In this document: positions 1 through 7,932 of the stretch, one piece after another
Position numbering within the stretch: the first letter of the stretch is position 1
Layout: every line of letters starts with the position of its first letter
NCBI GenBank assembly: GCA_002327445.1
Contig: DCWA01000029.1
Span: forward strand, 53,315 to 117,314
Reading direction: 5' to 3'
Origin: Desulfobacteraceae bacterium UBA2174
GTDB lineage: Bacteria; Desulfobacterota; Desulfobacteria; Desulfobacterales; UBA2174
DNA: 64,000 bases
Program-made: the position numbers and the translations under genes
Notes under the pieces: generated by a model
Database searches by the model: none
Told to the model about the DNA's origin: nothing
The model's input: only the letters and a program-made list of their open reading frames with translations

Positions 1-1
1 G

Positions 2-196
2 GGGATCGTCAAGGGAATCCTGGAAGCGGGACGGGACCCGGCCGAGACCGTGGCGGTGTTCCGCATCCCGGGAGCCTGGGAGGCGGAGGGATTCAAGATT
101 CTGAGGAAATACGGCGTCCGCTACTGCGACCGAACCGTTTCCATCGACGAAGCGGCCCGGATGGCCGCTCAGAGCGCCGGGCGCCAATCCGCCTGA
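2..196 (+). CDS. Succinyl-CoA synthetase (ADP-forming) beta-like subunit, C-terminal end only
   Basis: Only the last 64 codons are inside the window; the gene starts upstream. The frame reads G-I-V-K-G-I-L-E-A near the start and ends R-Q-S-A before TGA at 194-196. Its layout (an alpha/beta segment, then a hydrophobic strand V-A-V-F-R-I-P, then S-I-D-E-A-A) resembles the extreme C-terminus of SucC/acyl-CoA ligase beta chains. The stop is 12 nt before the sucD-like start, so the two form the usual beta-alpha pair. The substrate may be succinate, malate or citramalate; the fragment cannot decide this. Confidence 0.75.
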   Translation, partial: GIVKGILEAGRDPAETVAVFRIPGAWEAEGFKILRKYGVRYCDRTVSIDEAARMAAQSAGRQSA

Positions 197-208
197 AGGG
201 GATGAACC

Positions 209-1102
209 ATGTCGATACTGGCAACGCAAGATACGAGGGTCATCGTTCAAGGAATCACCGGCCGGGAGGCGACCGCCTTCACCAAGGACATGATGGATTA
301 CGGCACCCGCGTGGTGGCCGGGGTGACCCCCGGCAAAAAAGGGCAGTCCATCTACGGGGTGCCGGTTTTCGACACGGTGCGCCAGGCTCTCAGGGCGCAG
401 CCGGCCGATGCCTCGGTCATCTCGGTGCCGCCGGCCCTGGTGAAGGGGGCGGCCCTGGAGGCCCTGGAAAACGGCATCCGGCTCCTGGTGATCGTCTCGG
501 AGCGCGTGCCGCGCCGGGACACCGTCGAGATCCTGGAAATCGCCCGGGAGCGCGGCGCCCGGGTCATCGGTCCCAACACCCTGGGGCTGATCTCCCCGGG
601 GAGGATCAAGCTGGGCATGGCCGGCGGACCGGTGGACGATGTGCGCAAGGCGTACACCCCCGGGCCCGTCGGCATCGCCTCCCGCAGCGGCGGCATGACC
701 ACCGAAGTGGCCAACCTGCTGACGACCAACGGCATCGGCCAGAGCACCTGCATCGGCATCGGCGGCGATCCGGTGGTGGGATCCAATTTCCTCGATCTGA
801 TCCCGCTGTTCGAGCAGGATCCAGAGACCAAGGCCGTGGTCCTCTTCAGCGAGCCCGGCGGGGTCATCGAGGAGCATCTGGCCGAATACGTGACGGAAAA
901 CCGGGTCCGCACCCCTATCGTGGCCTTCATCGCCGGCCGGTTCGTCGACGAGATGCCCGGGGTCCGCTTCGGCCATGCCGCCACCATCGTCGAAGGGGAC
1001 CGGGGCAGCGCCCGGGGAAAGATCGAGCGGCTGCGGGAGGCCGGCATTCACGTGGCCGACGCCTTTTCGGACATTGTCCGCATCCTCAAGGAGAGGATTT
1101 GA
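209..1102 (+). CDS. sucD: Succinyl-CoA synthetase alpha-like subunit (dicarboxylate-CoA ligase)
   Basis: The 297-residue protein has the SucD layout: an N-terminal CoA-binding Rossmann domain (V-Q-G-I-T-G-R-E-A near residue 15) and a C-terminal ligase domain. The phosphorylated histidine is seen as F-G-H-A near H256, followed by a Gly-rich stretch and G-S-A-R-G-K. Such enzymes form an acyl-phosphate and then a CoA thioester in the cytosol. The length is normal. An SD-like AAGGGG lies just before the ATG. The next genes include a CitE-like CoA-ester lyase, which favours a dedicated malate- or citramalate-CoA ligase (MtkAB-like) over the housekeeping TCA enzyme. That is inference from context. 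Confidence 0.85.
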   Translation: MSILATQDTRVIVQGITGREATAFTKDMMDYGTRVVAGVTPGKKGQSIYGVPVFDTVRQALRAQPADASVISVPPALVKGAALEALENGIRLLVIVSERVPRRDTVEILEIARERGARVIGPNTLGLISPGRIKLGMAGGPVDDVRKAYTPGPVGIASRSGGMTTEVANLLTTNGIGQSTCIGIGGDPVVGSNFLDLIPLFEQDPETKAVVLFSEPGGVIEEHLAEYVTENRVRTPIVAFIAGRFVDEMPGVRFGHAATIVEGDRGSARGKIERLREAGIHVADAFSDIVRILKERI

Positions 1103-1114
1103 GAGGAGTTTGAA

Positions 1115-1705
1115 ATGAAGCTCAACGCGGTTGAAGAGAAGATCTGGCGCCAGGTGTCCCAAGACCTGGAAAACGAGCGCGTGGCCAGCCCGGACCACGT
1201 CCAGCGCATGACCGACTGGTGCCAGCAGCTCGGTCCCGAACAGGGGGCGGACATGGAGAGCCTGGTGGCCGGGGCCCTGGTCCACGACATCGGGGTGCTC
1301 ACCGACCGCAAGCTGCATTACCTCGCCGGCAAGCCCGTCGCGGAAAAGATCCTCCGGGACGCCGGCCTGCCCGAGGAGAAGATCGCCCCGGCGCTCCACG
1401 TGCTGGAATCCCACAGCCGCTATGGCGGCCCCGATCCGGCGTCGCTGGAAGCCCGGGTGGGCCAGGACGCCGACGCCCTGGAATACATCGGCGCCATCGG
1501 CATCCTGCGGGCCGTGGTGCGCGGGCTGACGGACGGCTCCTTCAACGGACGGATCGGCGACTTTCCCGATTACCTCAAAAACCTGCTGAAAAAGGTGGAA
1601 GGCACCTTCCACACCGAGGCGGCCCGGCGCATCGGCACCGAACGCATCGCCTACATGCGCCGCTTTCTGGAACGCGTGGAATCCGAACTCGGAGGCAAGG
1701 CCTGA
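1115..1705 (+). CDS. HD-domain phosphohydrolase family protein
   Basis: This 196-residue soluble protein has an HD metal-dependent phosphohydrolase signature: a histidine in P-D-H-V-Q-R-M (residue 28), then V-H-D-I-G (57-58), then downstream H and D ligands in E-S-H-S-R-Y and Q-D-A-D-A-L-E. HD proteins hydrolyse phosphomonoesters or nucleotides. It lies 12 nt after sucD and 1 nt before the lyase gene, so it belongs to the operon. Its substrate cannot be read from sequence; removal of a phosphorylated or damaged metabolite of the pathway is possible. Confidence 0.75.
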   Translation: MKLNAVEEKIWRQVSQDLENERVASPDHVQRMTDWCQQLGPEQGADMESLVAGALVHDIGVLTDRKLHYLAGKPVAEKILRDAGLPEEKIAPALHVLESHSRYGGPDPASLEARVGQDADALEYIGAIGILRAVVRGLTDGSFNGRIGDFPDYLKNLLKKVEGTFHTEAARRIGTERIAYMRRFLERVESELGGKA

Positions 1706-1706
1706 C

Positions 1707-2615
1707 ATGAACCCCATCGAACTGTCGCGCTCCGCCCTCTTCGTGCCGGGCAACCGCCCCGATCGCATCGACAAGGCGGTGGCCACGGCGGCCGACCTGG
1801 TGATCGTCGATCTGGAGGATGCCGTCCCCCTCGCCGAAAAACGGGCGGTTCTTCCCGTGGTCCGGGAAAAGGTGGGCCTCCACGGGGAACAGCGGCCGAT
1901 CATGGTTCGGGTCAACGCCTTGGAGACTGGGCTCACCGAGGGCGATCTGGCTGGCGTTGTCGGACCGGGGCTGGCGGCGGTGATGCTGCCCAAGGTGCAA
2001 ACGGCCGCGGACCTCGCCGGCATGGAGCGCCTGCTCCTCGCGGCGGAGGATGCCTCGGGCCGCCAACGGGGATCGGTGCGGCTCGTGGCGCTGGTGGAGA
2101 CCGCCCTGGGGGTGGAGAACGCCCATGCCATCGCCGCCGCGGCGCAGTCCGAAGCGCCCCGGCTCCACACCATCGCCTTCGGGGCCGCCGATTTCAGCTT
2201 GGACATGGGCATGTCGCTTTCCAAGAGCGGTGAGGAACTCGCCTATCCCCGGGCCCGCATCGCCGTGGCCTGCCGGGCCGCGGGCATCGCCCCGCCCCTG
2301 GACACGCCGTACATGATCGATCTGAAGGACCGGGCGGCCTTCGAGGCCGACGTGCAGCGGGCAAAGGGCCTGGGTTACGGCGGCAAGTTGTGCATCCACC
2401 CGGATCAGGTGGGATTCTGCAATCGGACCTTCTCTCCCTCCGAGAAGGAGGTCGCCTTCGCCGTCAAGACGATCGCCGCCTTCGAGGCCGCGGAGGCCGC
2501 CGGGCAGGCGGCCATCCAGGTGGAGGGAAAATTCGTCGACTACCCGGTGGTCGCCAGGGCGCAGCGGATCGTGGCCTTCGCCCGCAAGATCGGCCGGGCC
2601 CCGGCAACGGAGTGA
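1707..2615 (+). CDS. HpcH/HpaI-CitE family lyase (malyl-/citramalyl-CoA lyase-like)
   Basis: The 302-residue TIM-barrel lyase starts R-S-A-L-F-V-P-G-N, typical of CitE/malyl-CoA lyases. It carries the conserved V-D-L-E-D-A-V (metal/acidic motif), L-V-E-T-A-L-G-V-E-N, F-G-A-A-D-F-S-L-D-M-G and K-L-C-I-H-P-D-Q-V elements. The family makes Mg-dependent retro-Claisen cleavage of 3-hydroxyacyl-CoA esters, such as citramalyl-CoA to acetyl-CoA + pyruvate or malyl-CoA to acetyl-CoA + glyoxylate. No citrate lyase alpha or ACP subunits are nearby, so it probably acts on CoA esters made by the upstream SucCD-like ligase. Stereochemistry and chain length are unknown. Confidence 0.85.
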   Translation: MNPIELSRSALFVPGNRPDRIDKAVATAADLVIVDLEDAVPLAEKRAVLPVVREKVGLHGEQRPIMVRVNALETGLTEGDLAGVVGPGLAAVMLPKVQTAADLAGMERLLLAAEDASGRQRGSVRLVALVETALGVENAHAIAAAAQSEAPRLHTIAFGAADFSLDMGMSLSKSGEELAYPRARIAVACRAAGIAPPLDTPYMIDLKDRAAFEADVQRAKGLGYGGKLCIHPDQVGFCNRTFSPSEKEVAFAVKTIAAFEAAEAAGQAAIQVEGKFVDYPVVARAQRIVAFARKIGRAPATE

Positions 2616-2617
2616 AA

Positions 2618-2848
2618 ATGGAGACACATCCCATGGGAGTATTCGTCAGGATCCACATCGACCTGGACAAGTGCCAAGACCCGCAGGAGGTCAAGGCGTG
2701 GACGGGAGTCTGCCCGGTGGGCATTTTCAAGCTGGTGAACGGCCAGCCGGTGGTCGTCGAGGAAAACGAGGACGAGTGCACCTTCTGCGGGCTTTGCCTC
2801 CAGGCGTGCCCCGGCGGCGCCATCCGGATCGAAAAACTCTACGAGTAG
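2618..2848 (+). CDS. Small ferredoxin-like 4Fe-4S protein
   Basis: This 76-residue protein has one canonical motif, C-T-F-C-G-L-C-L-Q-A-C-P, near the C-terminus. A degenerate N-terminal half has only D-K-C and G-V-C-P, spaced by about 12 residues, as in FixX-like ferredoxins. It probably binds one [4Fe-4S] cluster and transfers electrons to or from a partner in the operon. The start chosen (ATG 2618) has GGAG at 2609-2612 and lies 2 nt after the lyase stop; a second ATG at 2633 would shorten it by 5 residues. Confidence 0.8.
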   Translation: METHPMGVFVRIHIDLDKCQDPQEVKAWTGVCPVGIFKLVNGQPVVVEENEDECTFCGLCLQACPGGAIRIEKLYE

Positions 2849-2867
2849 GCAAAGGCGGGAGGCGGTC

Positions 2868-3563
2868 ATGCTGGGCGAAAGCCAAATCGCCGAGATCCGC
2901 CCGACCGGGTTGGGCCACCAGGTGGCCCGGGCCCTGGCCGAGGCGATCCTGGAAGGAAAGATCAAAGGCGGGGACCAACTGCTCGAAGTGGAGCTGCAAA
3001 AACACTTCGGCGTCAGCCGCTCCCCCCTGCGCGAAGCCTTCCGCGAGCTGGAGAAGCAGGGCCTGGTGGTCATCGTCCCGCGCAAGGGGACGTTCGTCAA
3101 GCGCATCACGCGCCAGGACATCGAGGAGAACTTCCCGGTCCGGGCCGAGCTGGAGGGATTGGCGGCGCGCCTGGCGGCCAGCCGCCTGGACGCGACCGGG
3201 CTGGAAAAATTGGAAGCGCTGCTCGGGGAGATGAAGGCGGCGGTGGCCCGGGGGGACACCAAAACCTATTATTCCCGGCACCTGCAGTTTCACGAGACCT
3301 TCATCGCCCTTTCGGGCAACGAACTGCTCATCGGCCTGCTCAAACATCTGCGGATGCAGAGCGTGTGGCACCGTTTCGCGTACCAGTACTACCGGGAAGA
3401 CCTGGAGAAGGCCTTCCACGTGCACCGGGAGATCATGAATCTGTTCAAGGCCTCGCCGCCGGATCCCGCGGCTGTCGCGGCCAAGGTCACCGAGCACATC
3501 AATGTCGCCCGGGAGCGCTTTCTCTCCTATCTGACGGATTACGAGCGGCAGGCGCAACCCTAG
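2868..3563 (+). CDS. GntR-family (FadR/FCD subclass) transcriptional regulator
   Basis: The 231-residue protein has an N-terminal winged helix (about 15-80, with S-R-S-P-L-R-E-A-F-R-E-L) and a C-terminal all-helical FCD domain. The FCD domain carries the His residues that usually bind a metal and a carboxylate effector (Q-F-H-E-T, H-V-H-R-E, T-E-H-I-N). FCD regulators commonly sense organic acids, which fits a dicarboxylate operon. It lies inside the operon, 19 nt after the ferredoxin gene, so it is probably co-transcribed and autoregulating. Its operator is probably upstream of the window. Confidence 0.9.
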   Translation: MLGESQIAEIRPTGLGHQVARALAEAILEGKIKGGDQLLEVELQKHFGVSRSPLREAFRELEKQGLVVIVPRKGTFVKRITRQDIEENFPVRAELEGLAARLAASRLDATGLEKLEALLGEMKAAVARGDTKTYYSRHLQFHETFIALSGNELLIGLLKHLRMQSVWHRFAYQYYREDLEKAFHVHREIMNLFKASPPDPAAVAAKVTEHINVARERFLSYLTDYERQAQP

Positions 3564-3621
3564 CGGACAAGGTCGCGGGCCGCGACGCCGGCCCGCCCAT
3601 CGACGGTTCAGGAGAATGCAC

Positions 3622-4443
3622 ATGGCGGATTCGGTTTCGGTACTGCGGAGGTGGTCCCTCAAGTTTCATCCATTGCTGGACGCTGTCGCGCATCTGGCGA
3701 AAATCCGGGGCTGGCCCTACCTGGCGGCCTGGGCCCACCGGATCACGGGTGCGATGCTGCTGCTGTATGTCTTCCTGCACATCTACACCCTCTCCTCCCT
3801 GAGCGATCCGGCGCGCTTCGACGCCAAGATGAAGATCCTCGGCTTCGCCTTCTTCGTCCTGTTGGAATTCCTTCTCGCCCTGCCGGTGATCTATCACGCC
3901 CTCAACGGCGGCCGCATCATCCTCTACGAGGTGTTCGAGAACCGCCGGGACCAACTGGTCCTCAAGTGGGTGATCGGCCTGGGCGGCCTGTACACGGCGA
4001 TGCTGGCCGTTTTCATGCTGGCGGGCAACCAGAGCGTTTCGGCGCCTTTTTTCTGGATCTACACCGCCGCCGCCGCGGGCTGCCTGACCTATGTCACCGT
4101 CACCCGGCTGCGCCGCTCCGGCGCCTCGCTGTTCTGGAAGCTGCAGCGCATCAGCGGCGCCTTTCTGTTCCTCATGGTGCCGGCCCACATGCTCTTCATG
4201 CACCTCAACCCCGCCATGGGCCACGACGCCCAGGTCATCATCGCACGGATGGGCAATCTGTTCATCAAGCTCATCGACATGCTGCTGGTGACGGCGGTGC
4301 TCTACCACGGCAGCTACGGCCTTTATTCCATCGGCCAGGACTATATCCGGTCCGCCGGGGCCAGGGCCGGCCTGCTGGTGGGGGTGACGGTCGCGGCCCT
4401 CGGCTTCGCCTGGGCGGGGCTGAAACTCATCGTGCAGGTATGA
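3622..4443 (+). CDS. sdhC: Succinate dehydrogenase/fumarate reductase membrane anchor, SdhC-SdhD fusion
   Basis: The 273-residue integral membrane protein has two similar halves of three helices. The first half contains W-A-H-R-I-T-G-A and F-L-H-I-Y (haem-binding type SdhC). The second half contains L-Q-R-I-S-G-A-F-L-F and P-A-H-M-L-F-M-H-L (SdhD-like). It therefore looks like a fused CD anchor; there is no separate sdhD gene. It would bind haem b and a quinone and hold SdhAB on the membrane. ATG 3622 is preferred over 3616 because AGGAG at 3610-3614 is then 7 nt away. A perfect 14-bp tandem duplication straddles its stop codon. Confidence 0.85.
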   Translation: MADSVSVLRRWSLKFHPLLDAVAHLAKIRGWPYLAAWAHRITGAMLLLYVFLHIYTLSSLSDPARFDAKMKILGFAFFVLLEFLLALPVIYHALNGGRIILYEVFENRRDQLVLKWVIGLGGLYTAMLAVFMLAGNQSVSAPFFWIYTAAAAGCLTYVTVTRLRRSGASLFWKLQRISGAFLFLMVPAHMLFMHLNPAMGHDAQVIIARMGNLFIKLIDMLLVTAVLYHGSYGLYSIGQDYIRSAGARAGLLVGVTVAALGFAWAGLKLIVQV

Positions 4444-4458
4444 CCGTGCAGGTATGAC
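4431..4458 (+). repeat. 14-bp perfect tandem duplication at the sdhC stop
   Basis: The unit CGTGCAGGTATGAC occurs twice, at 4431-4444 and 4445-4458. The first copy carries the TGA stop of the anchor gene and the second lies just before the SD (AAGGAG) of the flavoprotein gene. It looks like a recent slippage or duplication that lengthened the intercistronic gap. Confidence 0.95.
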
Positions 4459-4469
4459 AAGGAGCGCAC

Positions 4470-6269
4470 ATGGCAGATCGTTTCAAGATCCGTTCGACCG
4501 TCAAGTGTGACGTGCTCATCATCGGCGCCGGCGGTGCGGGGCTGCGCTGCGCCGCGGAAATTCTCGAGCGCCGCCCCGGCGCCCGGATCATCGCCCTGAC
4601 CAAGGTCTCCCACCCCCAGAAATCGCACACCGCCACCGCCCAGGGCGGCCTGGCGGCCGTGGATCCCCGCGACCCCAACGACGCCAACATCTTCCACATG
4701 TTCGACACCTGGAAGGGCTCCGACTGCACCGCCGACCAGAATGTGGTCCGGAAGATCTGCGAATCGGCCTGGGAGCAGATCATCTGGCTGGAAAACCGCG
4801 GCATGCATTTCTCCCGCGATCCCCAGGGAAAACTGAGCAAGCGGACCTTCGGCGGGCACACGCGCAACTTCGGGGAGGCCTCGGCCTTCCGGGCCGTGTT
4901 CGAGGCGGACCGCACGGGCAAGGGAATCATGGACACCGGCTGGGGGGAATGCCTCAAGCGCGGCATCCACTTCATCCACCAAACGGTGGCCGTCGAGCTG
5001 CTGATCGAGGATCGGCACTGCGCCGGCTGCATCGCGTTCCAGCAGAAAAACGGCACCTTCGTCCAGATCCTGGCCAAGGCGACCGTTTTCGCCTCCGGCG
5101 GCAGCGGCCAGGTGTTCAAGGTGACGACCAACTGCCGTCAGAACACCGGCGACGGCCTGGCCCTGGTGATGGAGGCCGGCCTGCCCGTCATGGATCCGGA
5201 AGCGGTGCAGTTCCATCCCACCGGCATCGTGGGCCCCGGCATCCTGGCCAGCGAGACCCTGCGCTCGGTGGGCGGCATCCTGCGCAACAAGGACGAAGAG
5301 CCCTTCATGGCCAAATACGCGCCCAAGATGAAGGAGCTGGCCCCGCGGGACCTGGTCGCCCGGGCCATCGAGTCGGAAATCCGCGAGGGCCGGGGGGTCA
5401 TGAACCCGGATCACCAGATCCAGCATGTCTGGATCGACCTGCGGCACCTGCCCGCCGAGGTCCACGAACGGCAGATCCCCGAGGTCGTCAGTTTCTTCAA
5501 GCACTACGTGAACCTCGATCCGCGCACCCAGCTCTGCCCGGTGCGGCCGAGCAACCACTACCACATGGGCGGCATCCCGACCAACGAGTTCGGGGAGGTG
5601 CAGGACGCCGGGCAGCAGATCGTCGACGGGCTCTACGCCGTGGGCGAATGCGCCGCGGCCAGCTTCCACGGCTTCAATCGGCTCGGCACCAACTCGATTC
5701 TCGAACTCATCACCATGGGCAAGCATATCGGCGACCGGATCATCGAACGGCTCGAACGGGAGTCCTCGGTGCGGTCCGACATCGCACCCTGCCGCTTCCA
5801 GGAGAAGTTCGCGGGGTATTTCGCCGCCGGCGGCGCCGACCACATCGGCCAGATCAGAAACATCCTGCGCGCCGTGATGACGGAGAAGGTGAGTGTTTTC
5901 CGCACCGAGGCGGGTATCCTTGAAGCCATCGAGACCCTGCGCGAACTCGACGAACGGGCCCGCAAGACCAAGCTCACCCAGCAGAGCACCGCCATGAACC
6001 AGGAGCTGGTGCAGCGCTGGGAGCTGGACAACCTCCTGGCCGTCTCCATGGCGATCTGCCAGGCGGCCCTGCATCGCAAGGAATCGCGGGGCGCCCATTT
6101 CCGGGACGATTTTCCCACCCGCAACGACGCCTTCCAGTATCACACCCTGGTGAGCACGACGGACGAATTCGGCAAGGTGGAACTGGGGCGCCGGGAGGTG
6201 GACATGACCATCTTCGGCGCCAAGGGCGAAAATTACGAGAAATTCGGCCTCATCGAACGTAAATACTAG
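4470..6269 (+). CDS. sdhA: Succinate dehydrogenase/fumarate reductase-like flavoprotein subunit
   Basis: The 599-residue protein has an FAD Rossmann motif (I-I-G-A-G-G-A-G-L-R, about 17-26), a likely covalent-FAD histidine in Q-K-S-H-T-A-T-A-Q-G-G, and the capping-domain motif Q-F-H-P-T-G-I. The proton-donor arginine lies in A-P-R-D-L-V-A-R, and the substrate His and Arg in N-H-Y-H-M-G-G-I-P-T-N and N-R-L-G-T-N-S. All catalytic residues of the family are kept. The usual T-E-G-x-R-G-E-G-G loop reads S-E-T-L-R-S-V-G-G here, which hints at an altered substrate pocket. It would oxidise succinate or a substituted succinate, or reduce the matching fumarate. Confidence 0.88.
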   Translation: MADRFKIRSTVKCDVLIIGAGGAGLRCAAEILERRPGARIIALTKVSHPQKSHTATAQGGLAAVDPRDPNDANIFHMFDTWKGSDCTADQNVVRKICESAWEQIIWLENRGMHFSRDPQGKLSKRTFGGHTRNFGEASAFRAVFEADRTGKGIMDTGWGECLKRGIHFIHQTVAVELLIEDRHCAGCIAFQQKNGTFVQILAKATVFASGGSGQVFKVTTNCRQNTGDGLALVMEAGLPVMDPEAVQFHPTGIVGPGILASETLRSVGGILRNKDEEPFMAKYAPKMKELAPRDLVARAIESEIREGRGVMNPDHQIQHVWIDLRHLPAEVHERQIPEVVSFFKHYVNLDPRTQLCPVRPSNHYHMGGIPTNEFGEVQDAGQQIVDGLYAVGECAAASFHGFNRLGTNSILELITMGKHIGDRIIERLERESSVRSDIAPCRFQEKFAGYFAAGGADHIGQIRNILRAVMTEKVSVFRTEAGILEAIETLRELDERARKTKLTQQSTAMNQELVQRWELDNLLAVSMAICQAALHRKESRGAHFRDDFPTRNDAFQYHTLVSTTDEFGKVELGRREVDMTIFGAKGENYEKFGLIERKY

Positions 6270-6311
6270 CCCCCGGAATTCATTCGGGCGGGCTTCAAGA
6301 GCGAAAAAGCC

Positions 6312-7019
6312 ATGACGACCTACGATCTGACCCTGAAGGTTCATCGCTACGATCCGGATCGAGACAAATCATGGGTGCAGACCTACCAACTGACGGCGGG
6401 CCGCATCCTGCGCTTTGTCGATCTGCTGCGCAAGATCAACGACGAGCAGGACCCGACCCTCGCCTGGGGGTCCTCCTGCGAGCACGGCCAGTGCGGCACC
6501 TGCTCGATGAAGATCAACGGCAAGCCGCTGCTGGCCTGCGAGCTGCTGGTGGAAAACGCCGTGGCCCAGTTCGGCACCACCACCTTCACCCTGGAGCCCC
6601 TCGGCGTGGCGCCGGTGGTGCGGGACCTGGTCATCGACACGGAAAAGGCCTACTTCCGCCTGGACAAGGTCAAGCCGTACATCATTCGTCCCAAGGCGCA
6701 GCCGGGCGAAGGCAAGGAGCACCTCGTCGACCCCAAGTCCTTGGAACGCTACGTGACGGCCACCCGCTGCATCAACTGCTTCTGCTGCACCGAAGCCTGC
6801 ATCGCCAGCCACCACAACTTCCTCGGTCCCAACGCCATGCTCGCCACCATCGTGCGCCTGATGGACGACCGGGAGGAGGAAAAGGAAGAGCGGCTCAAGT
6901 GCCTCTACAGCAACGAGGGTGTCTATCGCTGCCACTCGTCCCGGGCCTGCTCGCATGTCTGCCCCAAGGGAATCGACGTGGCTCACTACATCGCCCTGGC
7001 CAAGGCCGGCGCCTTCTAG
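6312..7019 (+). CDS. sdhB: Succinate dehydrogenase/fumarate reductase-like iron-sulfur subunit
   Basis: The 235-residue protein has an N-terminal plant-type [2Fe-2S] domain (S-C-E-H-G-Q-C-G-T-C, then L-L-A-C). Its C-terminal helical domain carries two clusters: C-I-N-C-F-C-C-T-E-A-C and C-H-S-S-R-A-C-S-H-V-C-P-K-G-I. This is the normal SdhB plan, passing electrons from FAD to the quinone site of the anchor. It follows sdhA by 42 nt and precedes the hydratase genes by 30 nt, so the complex is embedded in the catabolic operon. Confidence 0.9.
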   Translation: MTTYDLTLKVHRYDPDRDKSWVQTYQLTAGRILRFVDLLRKINDEQDPTLAWGSSCEHGQCGTCSMKINGKPLLACELLVENAVAQFGTTTFTLEPLGVAPVVRDLVIDTEKAYFRLDKVKPYIIRPKAQPGEGKEHLVDPKSLERYVTATRCINCFCCTEACIASHHNFLGPNAMLATIVRLMDDREEEKEERLKCLYSNEGVYRCHSSRACSHVCPKGIDVAHYIALAKAGAF

Positions 7020-7049
7020 CCGCCCGGCGGCGGGGGCCGAGGAAACCCC

Positions 7050-7889
7050 ATGCGCACCATTGAAACGGTTAAGATCGTCGAGACGGTCAGGGATCTGGTC
7101 ATGCGGGCCGCTGTGGAACTGGGCGACGACGTCCTCGCCGCCCTGGCCCGGGCCAAGGCGGTCGAGCCTTCGCCCACCGGCGCCGAGATCCTCGAACGCC
7201 TGATCGAAAATGCCGCCATCGCCCGGCACGAACGGATCCCCATCTGCCAGGACACCGGCATGGCCGTCGTCTTCGTCACCCTGGGCCAGGAGGTGCACAT
7301 CGCCGGCGGGTCCCTGAAGGAAGCCATCCACGAGGGGGTCCGGCGGGGTTATGCCGACGGGTATCTGCGCATGAGCGTCTGCGATCCCCTCACCCGCCGC
7401 AACACCGGCGACAACACCCCGGCGGTGATCCATATCGATCTGGTGCAAGGGGCGGAGCTGCGTCTCGATGTGGCCTTGAAGGGCTTCGGCTCGGAGAACA
7501 TGAGCCGGGTGACGATGCTGCCGCCTTCGGCCGGAATCGAAGGGGCGAGGGATTTCGTCGTGGAGCGGGTGGCCGAAGCCGGCCCTAACCCCTGCCCGCC
7601 GGGAATCGTCGGCGTCGGCCTGGGCGGAACGATGGAGATGGCCGCCATCCTGGCCAAGAAGGCGTTGCTGAGACCCCTGGGCGCGTCGCACCCCGATCCG
7701 CGGATCGGTCGCCTGGAAACGGAATGGCGCGAACGGATCAACTGCCTCGGCATCGGTCCCCAGGGCCTCGGGGGGCGGACGACCTGTCTGGCGGTGCACA
7801 TCGACGCCATGCCGACCCACATCGCCAGCATCCCGGTGGCCGTCAACATCCAGTGCCATGCTTCGAGGCATCTATCGGCCGACCTTTGA
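7050..7889 (+). CDS. Class I fumarase-like hydratase, alpha subunit
   Basis: The 279-residue protein matches the N-terminal domain of iron-sulfur fumarases, tartrate dehydratase and mesaconase. Its three [4Fe-4S] cysteines appear in P-I-C-Q-D-T-G, in N-P-C-P-P-G-I-V-G-V-G and near the end in V-N-I-Q-C-H-A. Such enzymes add water to fumarate, mesaconate or similar alkenes. In two-subunit forms the beta chain is a separate gene, as found here. The ligase and CitE-like lyase in the same operon make mesaconate to (S)-citramalate an attractive reaction, but fumarate or tartrate cannot be excluded. Confidence 0.87.
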   Translation: MRTIETVKIVETVRDLVMRAAVELGDDVLAALARAKAVEPSPTGAEILERLIENAAIARHERIPICQDTGMAVVFVTLGQEVHIAGGSLKEAIHEGVRRGYADGYLRMSVCDPLTRRNTGDNTPAVIHIDLVQGAELRLDVALKGFGSENMSRVTMLPPSAGIEGARDFVVERVAEAGPNPCPPGIVGVGLGGTMEMAAILAKKALLRPLGASHPDPRIGRLETEWRERINCLGIGPQGLGGRTTCLAVHIDAMPTHIASIPVAVNIQCHASRHLSADL

Positions 7890-7932
7890 AGCGGCCGGTC
7901 CTAAAATAAGACTAGAAAGAAGAGGTGAAGGG

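Noticed and set aside
4341..6344. 667-residue minus-strand ORF opposite sdhA
   Set aside because: It is antisense to a clear flavoprotein gene, with composition typical of high-GC shadow frames and no motifs.
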